From Flavobacterium sp. HSC-32F16 (lineage in GTDB: Bacteria > Bacteroidota > Bacteroidia > Flavobacteriales > Flavobacteriaceae): DNA of 64,000 nucleotides. Position numbers and translations under genes: made by a program. Position 1 is the stretch's first letter, and each line of letters starts with the position of its first letter. Of this stretch, positions 1 through 8,970 are shown one piece after another. A model generated the notes under the pieces. The model had not been told where the DNA came from. It saw only the letters and a list, made by a program, of their open reading frames with translations, and ran no database searches. The stretch spans positions 285,107 through 349,106 of the forward strand of contig NZ_JALKAC010000006.1 of the NCBI RefSeq assembly GCF_024171645.1, given 5' to 3'.

Positions 1-2639
1 CCCAAAATGTCGGAGCGATTTTAGAAAATGATGATCAAAACGGATTAGCACATTTCTTAGAGCACATGGCTTTTAACGGAACTCAAAACTTTGAAGGAAA
101 AGGTATTATTGATATGCTGGAAAAAAAAGGCGTTCGCTTTGGTGCAGATATCAATGCTTATACAGCTCAGGATCAAACGGTTTATAATTTGAGCAATGTT
201 CCTTCTTCAGATGATAAACTAGTAGATTCCTGCCTTTTGGCCTTACACGACTGGTCAGGTTTTCTTTCTTTAAAAGATACAGAAATTGATGCTGAACGCG
301 GTGTAATTAGAGAAGAATGGAGAACAAGACGTGATTCTGATTTCAGATTACGCTTGGAAACCGATAAAACATTATACAAAGATTCTAAATACGCAAAACG
401 TGATGTTATTGGCGATTTAAATATCATTAATAATTTTGATTATCAAGTTCTTAGAGATTATTATAAAAAATGGTACCGCCCGGATTTACAAGCCGTTATT
501 GTTGTGGGAGATGTAAATGTGAAAGAAGTAGAGCAGAAGATTATCCAACTTTTCTCGACTATAGAAATGCCAAAAAATGCGGCGGAACGTTATTACGTTT
601 CAATTCCGAAAAATAAAGGAATGGAATATGTTTTAGCAAAAGATAAAGAAGCGCAGGAAACATCAATTGTTTTGTATTATAAGAAAGACTTTAGTAGAGT
701 TAAAAACGATGAAACAATCAGAAAAGATCTGGTAAATAATTTGTGCACCGATATGATGAACAGACGTTATCAGGCATTTATCCAGAATAACGAAACTTCT
801 GTTTTAAAAATGGCATCCGGACCTTCTGAAGTATCCAGGTTAACAGATTCTTACAGCTTATATGTTGTTCCAAAAAATAATAAAACAGCAGCAGGTTTTA
901 AAGAATTGATGATCGAAACAGAAAGAGCAGTCCGTTACGGTTTTACACAAAAAGAACTCGATAGAAATAAAGAAGGAATTTTGAGTTATTATGAAGATCT
1001 GCTTCAAAATAAAGATAAAATCAACAGCGATGAGTTTGCAGAGGAATTAGTAAATTATTTCCTGAAAGCCGCTCCATTTGAAAGTATTGAAAAACAATAT
1101 GAAAATATTAAAAAACGTTTAGCTTCGATTACACTTTCTGAAATAAATCAGGCGGTTAAAAAACTGCAAACCGCTGATAATATTGTTTTAACGGTTACTG
1201 GGCCTGATAAAAATGATGTGGTATATCCGTCAAAATCAGATTATACGGCTATTATGGAATCGGTTAAAAAAATGCCTTTAGAAAAATACAAAGAAACCAA
1301 TACTGATAAACCTTTGATTACGGCAGAGTTAAAAGGTTCTAAAGTAATAAAAGAATCTGATGCAGGAATTGCAGGAGCGAAAAGTTACGTTTTAGGAAAC
1401 GGTGCCAAAATTATTTTATATCCAACGACTTTGGCCAAAGATGAAATTTTGTTTTCGGCATTTAGTAAAGGAGGCAGCTCTTTACTTAAAACAGAAGATA
1501 TTCCATCATCGCAAATTGCGGTAAGTTTAGTAGAAAGTTCTGGTTTAGGAGAATTTAAAAATACCGATTTACAAGATAAACTAAATGGAAAAATAGTAAG
1601 TTTAAAACCTTACATAACGGAATTGACAGAAGGATTTAAAGGTTCGAGTAATCAAAAAGATGTTGAAACTTTATTACAGCTCTTGTACTTGTATTTTGAG
1701 AATCCAAGATTCGATACAGATTCGTATTCAAGAATGCTGACTGGTTTAACTAATTCGTTAGAAAACAGTGCCAATACAAACCCTAAAATTTTTCAGGACA
1801 CTATTTCGCTGTTAAACTCAAACCATAATAAACGACTTCCGCTTTTCAATCAGGAATTTATCAAGCAATTGAGTTTTGAAAAAGCATCGGAAATTTATAA
1901 AAACAGAATCTGGAATGCCGCTGATTTTACGTTTGTTTTTACAGGAAATCTTCCTGAAAATACACTTTCGTTAATCGAAAAATATATAGGAAGTATTTCA
2001 TCTGATGTAAACAAAACCGAAAATTTTAAAGACAATCACATAGAGCCTAAAGATGGAATTGCGAAGGAATTGTTGATTAGGGAAATGAATGTGCCAAAAG
2101 CCAGCGTTTACATTCGATTTGTAAAGCCGTTTCCATACACGTATAAAAATGTTTTCACGATTCATATTTTGTCTGAATTACTGTCTAAAAAATATCTTGA
2201 TTTAATTCGTGAAGAAGAGGGCGGAAGTTACGGTGTACATGTTTCTTCGGGCGTGAGCAGACTTCCGTCTGATGAATATTCGATGACCATTAATTTTGAC
2301 AGTGATCCTGAAAAAGAGGAAAAACTAACCAAAATTGTTTATGAGCAAATCGAGTTAATGCAGAAAAAAGAAGTGAAGAACGAGGATATTCAATCTGTAA
2401 AAAATACCGTTTTAAAATCAAGAGCCGAAAAAGTATTATCAAACAGTTTCTGGCTGAGTAATTTAAACAATATGGCTTTAAATAATGAAGATTTTAAAGA
2501 TGATGTTATTTACCAGAAAACTTTAAATGAAATTACTCCGGAAGATTTAAAAGCTTTTGCGAAACAGTTTTTTGAAAAACCAAAAACAGTAGAAGTTATT
2601 ATGAAATCGAAATCTCAGAGTGCTTCTGCTCAATATTAA
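1..2639 (+). CDS. M16 family zinc metallopeptidase (insulinase-like), 5' end outside window
   Basis: Reading frame is open from the first base of the window, so the real start lies upstream; about 879 residues are visible. The inverted zinc motif HFLEH is encoded at about 48-62 and is followed by MAFNGT, as in M16 pitrilysin/insulinase-type peptidases, where the two His and a downstream Glu bind zinc and the first Glu is catalytic. A conserved ERGVIREE stretch follows about 75 residues later and probably supplies the third ligand. The C-terminal half contains the second, non-catalytic M16 fold with a REEEGGSYGVH segment. In Bacteroidota such proteins are usually exported two-domain peptidases; the signal peptide would be outside the window. 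An ATG inside the motif at 66 is not the start. Confidence 0.93.
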   Translation, partial: QNVGAILENDDQNGLAHFLEHMAFNGTQNFEGKGIIDMLEKKGVRFGADINAYTAQDQTVYNLSNVPSSDDKLVDSCLLALHDWSGFLSLKDTEIDAERGVIREEWRTRRDSDFRLRLETDKTLYKDSKYAKRDVIGDLNIINNFDYQVLRDYYKKWYRPDLQAVIVVGDVNVKEVEQKIIQLFSTIEMPKNAAERYYVSIPKNKGMEYVLAKDKEAQETSIVLYYKKDFSRVKNDETIRKDLVNNLCTDMMNRRYQAFIQNNETSVLKMASGPSEVSRLTDSYSLYVVPKNNKTAAGFKELMIETERAVRYGFTQKELDRNKEGILSYYEDLLQNKDKINSDEFAEELVNYFLKAAPFESIEKQYENIKKRLASITLSEINQAVKKLQTADNIVLTVTGPDKNDVVYPSKSDYTAIMESVKKMPLEKYKETNTDKPLITAELKGSKVIKESDAGIAGAKSYVLGNGAKIILYPTTLAKDEILFSAFSKGGSSLLKTEDIPSSQIAVSLVESSGLGEFKNTDLQDKLNGKIVSLKPYITELTEGFKGSSNQKDVETLLQLLYLYFENPRFDTDSYSRMLTGLTNSLENSANTNPKIFQDTISLLNSNHNKRLPLFNQEFIKQLSFEKASEIYKNRIWNAADFTFVFTGNLPENTLSLIEKYIGSISSDVNKTENFKDNHIEPKDGIAKELLIREMNVPKASVYIRFVKPFPYTYKNVFTIHILSELLSKKYLDLIREEEGGSYGVHVSSGVSRLPSDEYSMTINFDSDPEKEEKLTKIVYEQIELMQKKEVKNEDIQSVKNTVLKSRAEKVLSNSFWLSNLNNMALNNEDFKDDVIYQKTLNEITPEDLKAFAKQFFEKPKTVEVIMKSKSQSASAQY

Positions 2640-2659
2640 AATAAAACCTGATGTTATAA

Positions 2660-2802
2660 AACACATAGAAACATAGTTTTATCTAAAGAAAGGAATAAAA
2701 AGGATACTAAAAGAATCCAGTTTATCATACACAGTAATCTATGTTTGTTATTGCAAGTGAAACGTGTTGTGCTGACATCACAAATCTATGTTTCTATGTG
2801 TT
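2660..2802. repeat. Dispersed-type palindromic repeat with perfect 17-bp ends
   Basis: AACACATAGAAACATAG at 2660-2676 is exactly the reverse complement of 2786-2802. The 109 bp between contains further partial CTATGTTT copies. The arms are too far apart for a terminator. This is the main content of the 354-bp gap 2640-2993 and resembles the small non-coding palindromic repeats common in Flavobacterium intergenic DNA. Confidence 0.6.
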
Positions 2803-2900
2803 AAATAATTATACTCAAAGAATTAATAATAAAATGGTTTTTCATAGATTTTATTTTAAAGTATTTGAATTAGTAAGCTTGTACATTACTTGAAAAACCT

Positions 2901-2937
2901 AAAAGAGCTGTTTTTGCCAACAGCTCTTTTTTTTTAC
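2901..2937 (+). terminator. Intrinsic terminator
   Basis: A 12-bp stem (AAAAGAGCTGTT at 2901-2912 pairing with 2919-2930), a 6-nt loop and a run of T's to 2935. Probably ends transcription coming from the M16 gene through the repeat. Confidence 0.8.
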
Positions 2938-2967
2938 TTATAAACTGTTTACTTCTTTTTAAACCTG

Positions 2968-2975
2968 TATTTTTG
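2968..2975 (+). promoter_or_regulatory. Candidate -7 element TATTTTTG
   Basis: TATTTTTG fits the Bacteroidota -7 consensus TAnnTTTG and lies 18 nt before the ATG of the small lipoprotein. No clear TTG is present at -33. Confidence 0.4.
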
Positions 2976-2993
2976 ACTAAAAATAAATAACTA

Positions 2994-3182
2994 ATGACAA
3001 AAGCTGGTTTTATTAAAATTTTATCTTGTGCTTTAATGGCGTTATGTATTGCAGGATGTAGTACACACGGTTCATCCTCATCTTCACGTTCAGGAAAAGT
3101 GCCTCCAGGACAGGCGAAGAAAATGTCTGGAAACAAAAGCGCAAAATCGCATGCTCCGGGACAGCAAAAAAAGAGACGCTGA
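2994..3182 (+). CDS. Small lipoprotein with PPGQAKK / APGQQKK motifs
   Basis: 62 residues. Residues 1-22 form a lipoprotein signal ending in the lipobox IAGC, followed by a Ser-rich linker and a basic tail with two related motifs, PPGQAKK and APGQQKK. Similar short proteins occur in Flavobacteriia and, from memory, are sometimes auto-named quinol oxidase subunit 4; nothing in the sequence supports that function. It stands alone with its own promoter-like element and terminator. Function unknown. Confidence 0.75.
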   Translation: MTKAGFIKILSCALMALCIAGCSTHGSSSSSRSGKVPPGQAKKMSGNKSAKSHAPGQQKKRR

Positions 3183-3190
3183 GAATAGAG

Positions 3191-3220
3191 AAAAACCGTA
3201 AGTAATTTTACGGTTTTTTT
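3191..3220 (+). terminator. Terminator between convergent genes
   Basis: Stem AAAAACCGTAA (3191-3201) pairs with 3208-3218, followed by T's; the A-run on the left makes it usable in both directions, serving the small lipoprotein and the convergent CopD-like gene. Confidence 0.8.
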
Positions 3221-3227
3221 TATGAAT

Positions 3228-3674
3228 TTATATTCCTCCGTATCTTAAAGTCGATCCTAAAATAAGCATCGTAACTCCAATTAAAGTAACGGTAATAATT
3301 AGTACAGCCATCTTTTTTATATTGAATTCATTTAGATTGGGAATGATTTTGAACTGGGCAATCAGAGCGCAGATAATGGTTAGAAAAAGCAATAATAATT
3401 TGGCAGAAACTACTTTTTCAAAACTGCCCGAAAAACTAAACCAGGAATCTATTGTTACACCAAAATCATATGCCATCCAGATTCCGGTAATAACAAGTAT
3501 AATTAGAGACGACATTCCAAGAATTTCAAACTTTCTTTCAAAGTTTAGAATAATGTTTGGGTCTCTTTTTCTTAAAGCCGACGGCAGAAAAACAATACTG
3601 AGCGTAAGATGACCTCCAACCCAAATTGTGGCCGCCAAAAGGTGAATTATTAAAATAAAATGGTGAGGTGTCAT
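3228..3674 (-). CDS. CopD-like four-helix membrane protein
   Basis: 148 residues with four predicted transmembrane helices and an opening HHFILIIHLLAATIWVGGHL. The HLLAATIWVGGH pattern is typical of the CopD / copper-resistance-D-like membrane family, whose His residues may bind haem or copper. It lies 43 bp downstream of nrdG on the same strand and may be the last gene of the nadA operon. A copper link would fit the nearby copper-dependent nos genes, but the family is broad and the substrate is not shown by the sequence. Confidence 0.65.
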   Translation of the reverse strand: MTPHHFILIIHLLAATIWVGGHLTLSIVFLPSALRKRDPNIILNFERKFEILGMSSLIILVITGIWMAYDFGVTIDSWFSFSGSFEKVVSAKLLLLFLTIICALIAQFKIIPNLNEFNIKKMAVLIITVTLIGVTMLILGSTLRYGGI

Positions 3675-3717
3675 AATACAGTATTTTAGAAGTAAGAATT
3701 AAAAACGTTATATAGTA

Positions 3718-4446
3718 TCATTCCCTAAAAATAACTTTTATTTTTGAGGTTGAGCAATTTTCAGGTTGTAATGATTTATCTGAATGTCCCAACTCACCAA
3801 GGGTGGGAACATTATTCATAAAGTGCTGCACATAATAGCGGCCTTCATAGTTTTGATTTTCCAGATAATCAATCATTTTTAAAAAGTCTATTCTGGAAAT
3901 AAGTGCTGAATGAAGCGTAGTTCTAACTTCAAACGGAATGGAGGAATTCGTTAAAAGTGTTAGACTTTCTTCAAATTCAGCAAATAAATCAGACTGCGTA
4001 ATAGATTCAAAATTTGTGGGTAGAGATTTAAAATCTAAGGCAGCATAATCAATTAATTTTTGATCAATCAGCTTTTTTAAAATAGTTGGTTTTGAGCCGT
4101 TAGTATCAATTTTTACAATAAATCCCATGGCTTTTATTTCTTCAATAAACGGAATAATATTTTTATGGATGGTGCATTCACCGCCGCTTAAAACTACACC
4201 GTCTAATAATCCAATGCGGGATTTTAGAAATTTAAGAATGCTTTCAAAGTCCAGTTTTCCTTTCCCTAAAACAATATTAGGATTGTAACAATACGAACAC
4301 CGCATATTACAGCCCGCAAACCACACAATGCAGGCTGCTCTATCCGGGTAGTCTAATAAGGTGAAAGGGGTTATGCTGTAAACAGCTTTATTAGACCATA
4401 ATTTCTTTGAAATGCGTTCGCTGCTGATGTTCGCCTTTTTTTCCAA
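3718..4446 (-). CDS. nrdG: Anaerobic ribonucleotide reductase activating enzyme (radical SAM)
   Basis: 242 residues. The radical-SAM cluster motif is C-x3-C-x2-C at Cys46, Cys50 and Cys53 (CNMRCSYC), followed by the VLSGGECT segment. NrdG uses S-adenosylmethionine to install the glycyl radical on the class III reductase NrdD, which matches its position directly after nrdD. The only ATG in frame gives an N-terminal extension of about 22 residues compared with typical NrdG proteins, which begin near YSITPF; that extension overlaps the preceding glycyl-radical ORF by 56 nt. A non-ATG start inside the extension cannot be excluded. Confidence 0.9.
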   Translation of the reverse strand: MEKKANISSERISKKLWSNKAVYSITPFTLLDYPDRAACIVWFAGCNMRCSYCYNPNIVLGKGKLDFESILKFLKSRIGLLDGVVLSGGECTIHKNIIPFIEEIKAMGFIVKIDTNGSKPTILKKLIDQKLIDYAALDFKSLPTNFESITQSDLFAEFEESLTLLTNSSIPFEVRTTLHSALISRIDFLKMIDYLENQNYEGRYYVQHFMNNVPTLGELGHSDKSLQPENCSTSKIKVIFRE

Positions 4447-4555
4447 TGTTAAAACTTTCTACAGGCCTGTGATAGCCCATTACTCTTGTGTACACTAAAC
4501 ATTTGCTTCTTTTAGCATTTAGTTTTTCGGGAATTTCATGAGACTGTGTTTTCAT
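4391..4555 (-). CDS. nrdD: Separate glycyl-radical fragment of class III ribonucleotide reductase
   Basis: About 54 residues from the second in-frame ATG (4555); a first ATG at 4582 would give 63. It carries TRVMGYHRP and ESFNIGKKGEH, which match the extreme C-terminus of class III reductases where the radical-bearing Gly sits in a RVxGY context. The 707-residue NrdD body ends just before this point and lacks the motif. This ORF overlaps the nrdD stop by 20 nt in another frame and runs into nrdG. It could be an independently translated radical subunit, the product of a programmed frameshift, or a split caused by mutation or sequencing error. The intact reading frame and conserved motif favour a functional piece. 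Confidence 0.75.
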   Translation of the reverse strand: MKTQSHEIPEKLNAKRSKCLVYTRVMGYHRPVESFNIGKKGEHQQRTHFKEIMV

Positions 4556-6659
4556 ATAGTATAGTTTGTTGGTTATTTTCATTTAATAATAATTCATCGC
4601 ATTTTGGGCAGTATTCATGTTCTCCGTTTAGATAACCGTGAACAGGGCAGATACTGAAAACAGGTGTTACTGTTATATAAGGCAGTTTAAAATTGGTAAG
4701 TACTTTTTTTACGAAGTTTTTACAAGCTGTTGGACTGCTTATTTTTTCTCTCATATAAAGATGCAGAACGGTTCCGCCCGTATATTTGCATTGTAAAGCA
4801 TCCTGAAGCAGTAAAGCTTCAAACGGATCATCAGTATGATCAACCGGAATCTGCGAACTGTTTGTGTAATAGATGTTTTCATTATGCCCAGCCTGCAGGA
4901 TTTCAGGAAAACGTTTTTTATCTTCTTTGGCAAAACGATACGTTGTTCCTTCTGCCGGAGTAGCTTCCAGATTATATAAATTTCCGGTTTCGGTCTGAAA
5001 TTCTTTCATTCTAGCACGGATGTAATCTAAAATTTCGGCAGCAAAATGAATCCCGGAACTGGTGGTAATATCTTGTTTTCCATCAGTAAAATTGAGCACC
5101 ATTTCGTTCATTCCGTTTACGCCAATCGTAGAAAAGTGATTTCTAAAATGAGACAGATACCGTTGCGTATAAGGATACAAACCACGATCGTACATTTTTT
5201 GAATAAATATTCTTTTTTTCTCCAGAGTCGATTTGGCAATCTGAAGTAAATCATCTAAATGATGAAATAAGTTTATAATATTACCTTTGTGCAAATAACC
5301 CAAACGAGCCATATTAATGGTTACAACGCCAATACTTCCGGTCATTTCTGCGCTTCCAAAAAGACCATTTCCTCGCTTTAATAATTCGCGGAGATCGAGC
5401 TGTAATCGGCAGCACATACTTCTAACTGCGTTAGGTTTGTAAGCTTCGGGATTTTCGACTCTGTTTCCGTTTTCATCTAAAATATACTGGCTTCCAATAA
5501 AATTCTGAAAATAAGAAGAACCCACTTTAGCCGTATTTTCAAACAACAAATCGACATTTTCGCCTTCCCAGTCAAAATCCTCAGTAATATTTACAGTTGG
5601 AATAGGGAAAGTAAAAGGCTGTCCGTTTGTATCACCTTCGGTCATAATTGTATAATAAGCCTTATTGATAAGGTTCATTTCATTTTGGAAATCGGCATAT
5701 TTTAAATCGATCAATTTTTCAACACCTCTTTTTTTCGCTTTATAAACCAATTCAGGATCATCTGAATACAGAAACAAATGTTCGTCATTTCTTGTCGGAA
5801 TCTGATCTTTAAGGTCCGTAGGCGCAACCCAGTCTAAAGTTATATTCGTAAACGGAGATTGTCCCCATCTTGCCGGAACATTCAGGTTGTATACAAAACT
5901 TCTTATGCCTTTTAAAACCTGATCGTAAGAAAGCTGATCCTTGAACACATATGGTGCGAGATAAGTATCAAAAGAACTGAAAGCCTGAGCGCCGGCCCAT
6001 TCGCTTTGCAGAATTCCCAGAAAATTAGCCATTTGTCCCAATGCTTCCCTAAAATGCGACGGAGGTCTGCTTTCTACACGTCCGCGAACACCGTTAAAAC
6101 CTTCATTTAAAAGCACACGAAGACTCCATCCGGCGCAATATCCGGTGAGACAGTCCAAATCATGAATATGAATATCACCGTTTCTGTGTGCGGCGCCTTC
6201 CTCTTTAGTATAAATTTTATCGAGCCAGTAATTGGCAATAATTTTACCGGCTGTATTGCTTACCAATCCGGCATTTGAGTACGATGTATTAGCATTGGCA
6301 TTAATACGCCAGTCCGATTGGTTAATGTATTCTTCAACCGTTTGAGTGCTGTCTACATATGTTGTATCATCGTTTAAGCCATTAATATGTTCTCTCTGAA
6401 GTTTTCGGGTATGACGATAGATAATAAACGAACGCATGGTTTTGAAATAACCGTTTTCAAAAAGCACCCGTTCTATAATATCCTGAATCTCTTCTACAGG
6501 CCACGAGTATTTTAATTCGAGTCCTGAAAGTACGATTTTAAGAATTTTTTTATCCATCGGGAGATTTACACTTTTAAAAGCTTTCTGGATGGCATCCTGA
6601 ATTTTGTAAGCTTCAAAAGGTTTATAATCCCCGTTTCGTTTGATCACATATTTTTCCAT
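4536..6659 (-). CDS. nrdD: Anaerobic (class III) ribonucleoside-triphosphate reductase, body
   Basis: 707 residues. Residues 1-90 are an ATP-cone allosteric domain (KRNGDYKPFEAYKIQDAI and following), then the ten-stranded glycyl-radical barrel, with HNENIYYTNSSQIPV and a zinc-binding tail CPVH...CPKC near 680-695. The enzyme makes deoxyribonucleotides without oxygen. The expected C-terminal glycyl-radical motif is absent here and is encoded by the overlapping downstream ORF. The gene follows ric by 12 bp and precedes nrdG, in an operon with nadA, nadB and ric that is probably switched on under anaerobic or NO conditions. Confidence 0.93.
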   Translation of the reverse strand: MEKYVIKRNGDYKPFEAYKIQDAIQKAFKSVNLPMDKKILKIVLSGLELKYSWPVEEIQDIIERVLFENGYFKTMRSFIIYRHTRKLQREHINGLNDDTTYVDSTQTVEEYINQSDWRINANANTSYSNAGLVSNTAGKIIANYWLDKIYTKEEGAAHRNGDIHIHDLDCLTGYCAGWSLRVLLNEGFNGVRGRVESRPPSHFREALGQMANFLGILQSEWAGAQAFSSFDTYLAPYVFKDQLSYDQVLKGIRSFVYNLNVPARWGQSPFTNITLDWVAPTDLKDQIPTRNDEHLFLYSDDPELVYKAKKRGVEKLIDLKYADFQNEMNLINKAYYTIMTEGDTNGQPFTFPIPTVNITEDFDWEGENVDLLFENTAKVGSSYFQNFIGSQYILDENGNRVENPEAYKPNAVRSMCCRLQLDLRELLKRGNGLFGSAEMTGSIGVVTINMARLGYLHKGNIINLFHHLDDLLQIAKSTLEKKRIFIQKMYDRGLYPYTQRYLSHFRNHFSTIGVNGMNEMVLNFTDGKQDITTSSGIHFAAEILDYIRARMKEFQTETGNLYNLEATPAEGTTYRFAKEDKKRFPEILQAGHNENIYYTNSSQIPVDHTDDPFEALLLQDALQCKYTGGTVLHLYMREKISSPTACKNFVKKVLTNFKLPYITVTPVFSICPVHGYLNGEHEYCPKCDELLLNENNQQTILYENTVS

Positions 6660-6671
6660 ATCATTTATAAT

Positions 6672-7403
6672 TTAAGGCACTTGCTCAAAGTTTTTTTCAA
6701 GCATCATTGCTTTAGGAAACAAAATATTATTTTCCATATGAATGTGCTTATGCAGGTTTATTTCAAAATCTTCCAGCATTGAAAAGGCTGCTTTATAAGT
6801 ATTGCAGGCTTCTGTTGGCGGAACATAATTATTGGTTAATGCGGCGATTTTTCTAAAACGCTGTCCTTCCAGATTGTGTTCTTCTTTCATCATGATTACC
6901 TGATTTTCGATACTTCCAAATGGAGCTGTTTCAAGATAAAATCCTTTGTTTTGGGCTCTTTTCATTTGTATAATGAAAGGAAAAAGCACGCGTTCTTCTT
7001 TTTCCATATGTTCTTCAAGGTCTAAAGAAGAGGCTTTGAAAATTTTATATACTTCAAACAATTCAGGAAATGTTTCGCCATGTACATTGCATAATTTATG
7101 TAAATATTGAAGCAGTACGGGCGTTTTTTCTTTTATGTATCGGTGATGTGTTTTTATGATATAATCGGTCAGCAAGTCTAAAGGCCATGATTTATAATCA
7201 AATGACTGGTTAGCGGCCTGGGTTTTGGCTTCTTCCAGTTTTTGAATCAAATCTTCTTCCAGAATATCCCTTTTTTTGCAGACTTCTTCTATAGTGCGAT
7301 GCCCTTTACAGCAAAAATCGATATTGTATTTTGTAAATATTGCTGCCGTTTTAAAATCATGTGCTGCGATCTCGCCAATTGTTGTTTTACTGGTTATTTT
7401 CAT
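6672..7403 (-). CDS. ric: Iron-sulfur cluster repair di-iron protein (RIC/YtfE/ScdA)
   Basis: 243 residues. Residues 1-60 are the ScdA N-terminal domain with the NIDFCCKGHRT motif (Cys31, Cys32, His35). The rest is a hemerythrin-like four-helix bundle with di-iron ligands in THHRY, NVHGETFPEL, LEEHMEKEE, EEHNLEG and KHIHMENN. RIC proteins repair Fe-S clusters damaged by nitric oxide or oxygen and are typically induced by NO. Its place between nadB and nrdD, and next to nadA (a 4Fe-4S enzyme) and nrdG (radical SAM), fits protection of Fe-S enzymes during anaerobic nitrogen-oxide respiration. Confidence 0.92.
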   Translation of the reverse strand: MKITSKTTIGEIAAHDFKTAAIFTKYNIDFCCKGHRTIEEVCKKRDILEEDLIQKLEEAKTQAANQSFDYKSWPLDLLTDYIIKTHHRYIKEKTPVLLQYLHKLCNVHGETFPELFEVYKIFKASSLDLEEHMEKEERVLFPFIIQMKRAQNKGFYLETAPFGSIENQVIMMKEEHNLEGQRFRKIAALTNNYVPPTEACNTYKAAFSMLEDFEINLHKHIHMENNILFPKAMMLEKNFEQVP

Positions 7404-7428
7404 AATGTTAGTTTTTGGTTATGATATT

Positions 7429-8952
7429 TTAATTTAAAGACAGAATGTATGGGCTTTTTCTTTTTTTGCAGTGCTTAATAATGATTAAGGCTACGGTAAG
7501 CATATTAGAGAATTCTATAAATGGAATTGTAATTTCCTGATTACGTATAAGTGTTTCGGCAGCATTTTTTATCAATTTTATCTTTTGAATAGCATAATCT
7601 GTATTGCGCTCTTCGCTGGAATAAAAATTGGTTATAAGAGCCTGTATTTCTTTTTTTAGAATTAAAAAGGCGACATAATCCGTTTTGGCCTCATTGTTTG
7701 GATACTTTGGAATAAACACTTTCGTTGAAAAATGACAGGCATCGATGGTTTTGTCAATATTCTCTGAAGCCTGATGTGCAAATACCAAAGCCTCAAGAAG
7801 AGAGTTAGAAGCCAGACGGTTTTTTCCATGGAGTCCCGTTCTGGCACATTCGCCAATAGCATATAAATTGGGGATTGTTGTAGCCCCGTTTTGATCTACT
7901 TTTATTCCCCCGCATTGATAATGAGCAGCAGGAACAATAGGAATCAAATCTTTTTCTGGAAATAAACCCAATTCATTGCAATGCGCTGTTATAGCGGGAA
8001 ACTTTTTATAAAAATCTTTTATATCTAAATGTCTGCAATCGAGATATACATGCTTTTTTTGCGTTTCATTCATTTCTCTGTAAATGGCGTGCGAGACAAT
8101 ATCCCGTGTAGCCAGTTCACCTCTTGAATCGTATTTAAATAAAAATCTTTTTTGATCTTCATTTACCACATAAGCGCCGAAACCTCTAACGGCTTCTGAA
8201 ATTAAAAACAGCTGACTTTTTTTTCCTGTGTACAAAGCCGTAGGATGAAACTGAATGTACTGCATATCTTCAATTTGAACTCCTGCGCGCGCTGCAATAG
8301 CAATTCCGTCTCCGGTTGCAATTTCTGGATTTGTTGTGTTTTCAAAAAGGTTACCGCAACCACCGGTGCTCAGTACTATCGATCTGGTACGGATATATTT
8401 TATTTTGCTTTTGTTTTTATCATAAAAAAAGGCACCTGTGCAATAGGTTTTATTTTCTTTTTTTTCGGTATTGAGATCAATAACCTGATAGTTTTCGAAT
8501 AACTTTATATTAGGTAATTCGGTTATTATATTTAGTAATTTTTTCTCTATTTCCAATCCAGAACTGTCTTTATGATGCAGGATTCGATGCTGCGAATGAC
8601 CGCCTTCCAGTCCCAGATCCCATTGTCCCTGCTGATTTTTATCGAAAGAAGTGCCAATCTCAATTAATTCCTTTAACCTTTCTGGCGCCTGCTGTACAAC
8701 CATTTTTACGATTTCTTCATCACAATGCCCGTCTCCAGATTTTAAAGTGTCTTTTATATGCTGCTCAAAACTATCCTGTAAATGATTGGTTACAACCGCA
8801 ATTCCACCTTGCGCAAGCTGCGTGTTGGTATTTCTTGCCGTCTTTTTAGTCATAATTACAATCGATAAATCAGGTCGTTTTTGTGCCGTTTTCATGGCAA
8901 AAAATAATCCCGAAATACCAGAACCTACTATAAGTATATCCGTTTTAAGCAT
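7429..8952 (-). CDS. nadB: L-aspartate oxidase
   Basis: 507 residues, usual length. N-terminal FAD-binding Rossmann motif ILIVGSGISGLFFA (residues 5-18), the flavoprotein segments QLAQGGIAVV, GGHSQHRILH and GDGIAIAARAG, and the C-terminal signature NRLASNSLLEALVF. It oxidises aspartate to iminoaspartate for NAD synthesis and can use fumarate as acceptor without oxygen, so it works in anaerobic cells. It follows nadA by 18 bp, an almost universal pairing because NadA consumes the unstable product. Confidence 0.96.
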   Translation of the reverse strand: MLKTDILIVGSGISGLFFAMKTAQKRPDLSIVIMTKKTARNTNTQLAQGGIAVVTNHLQDSFEQHIKDTLKSGDGHCDEEIVKMVVQQAPERLKELIEIGTSFDKNQQGQWDLGLEGGHSQHRILHHKDSSGLEIEKKLLNIITELPNIKLFENYQVIDLNTEKKENKTYCTGAFFYDKNKSKIKYIRTRSIVLSTGGCGNLFENTTNPEIATGDGIAIAARAGVQIEDMQYIQFHPTALYTGKKSQLFLISEAVRGFGAYVVNEDQKRFLFKYDSRGELATRDIVSHAIYREMNETQKKHVYLDCRHLDIKDFYKKFPAITAHCNELGLFPEKDLIPIVPAAHYQCGGIKVDQNGATTIPNLYAIGECARTGLHGKNRLASNSLLEALVFAHQASENIDKTIDACHFSTKVFIPKYPNNEAKTDYVAFLILKKEIQALITNFYSSEERNTDYAIQKIKLIKNAAETLIRNQEITIPFIEFSNMLTVALIIIKHCKKRKSPYILSLN

Positions 8953-8970
8953 TTTCTTGGTTTTTAAGTT

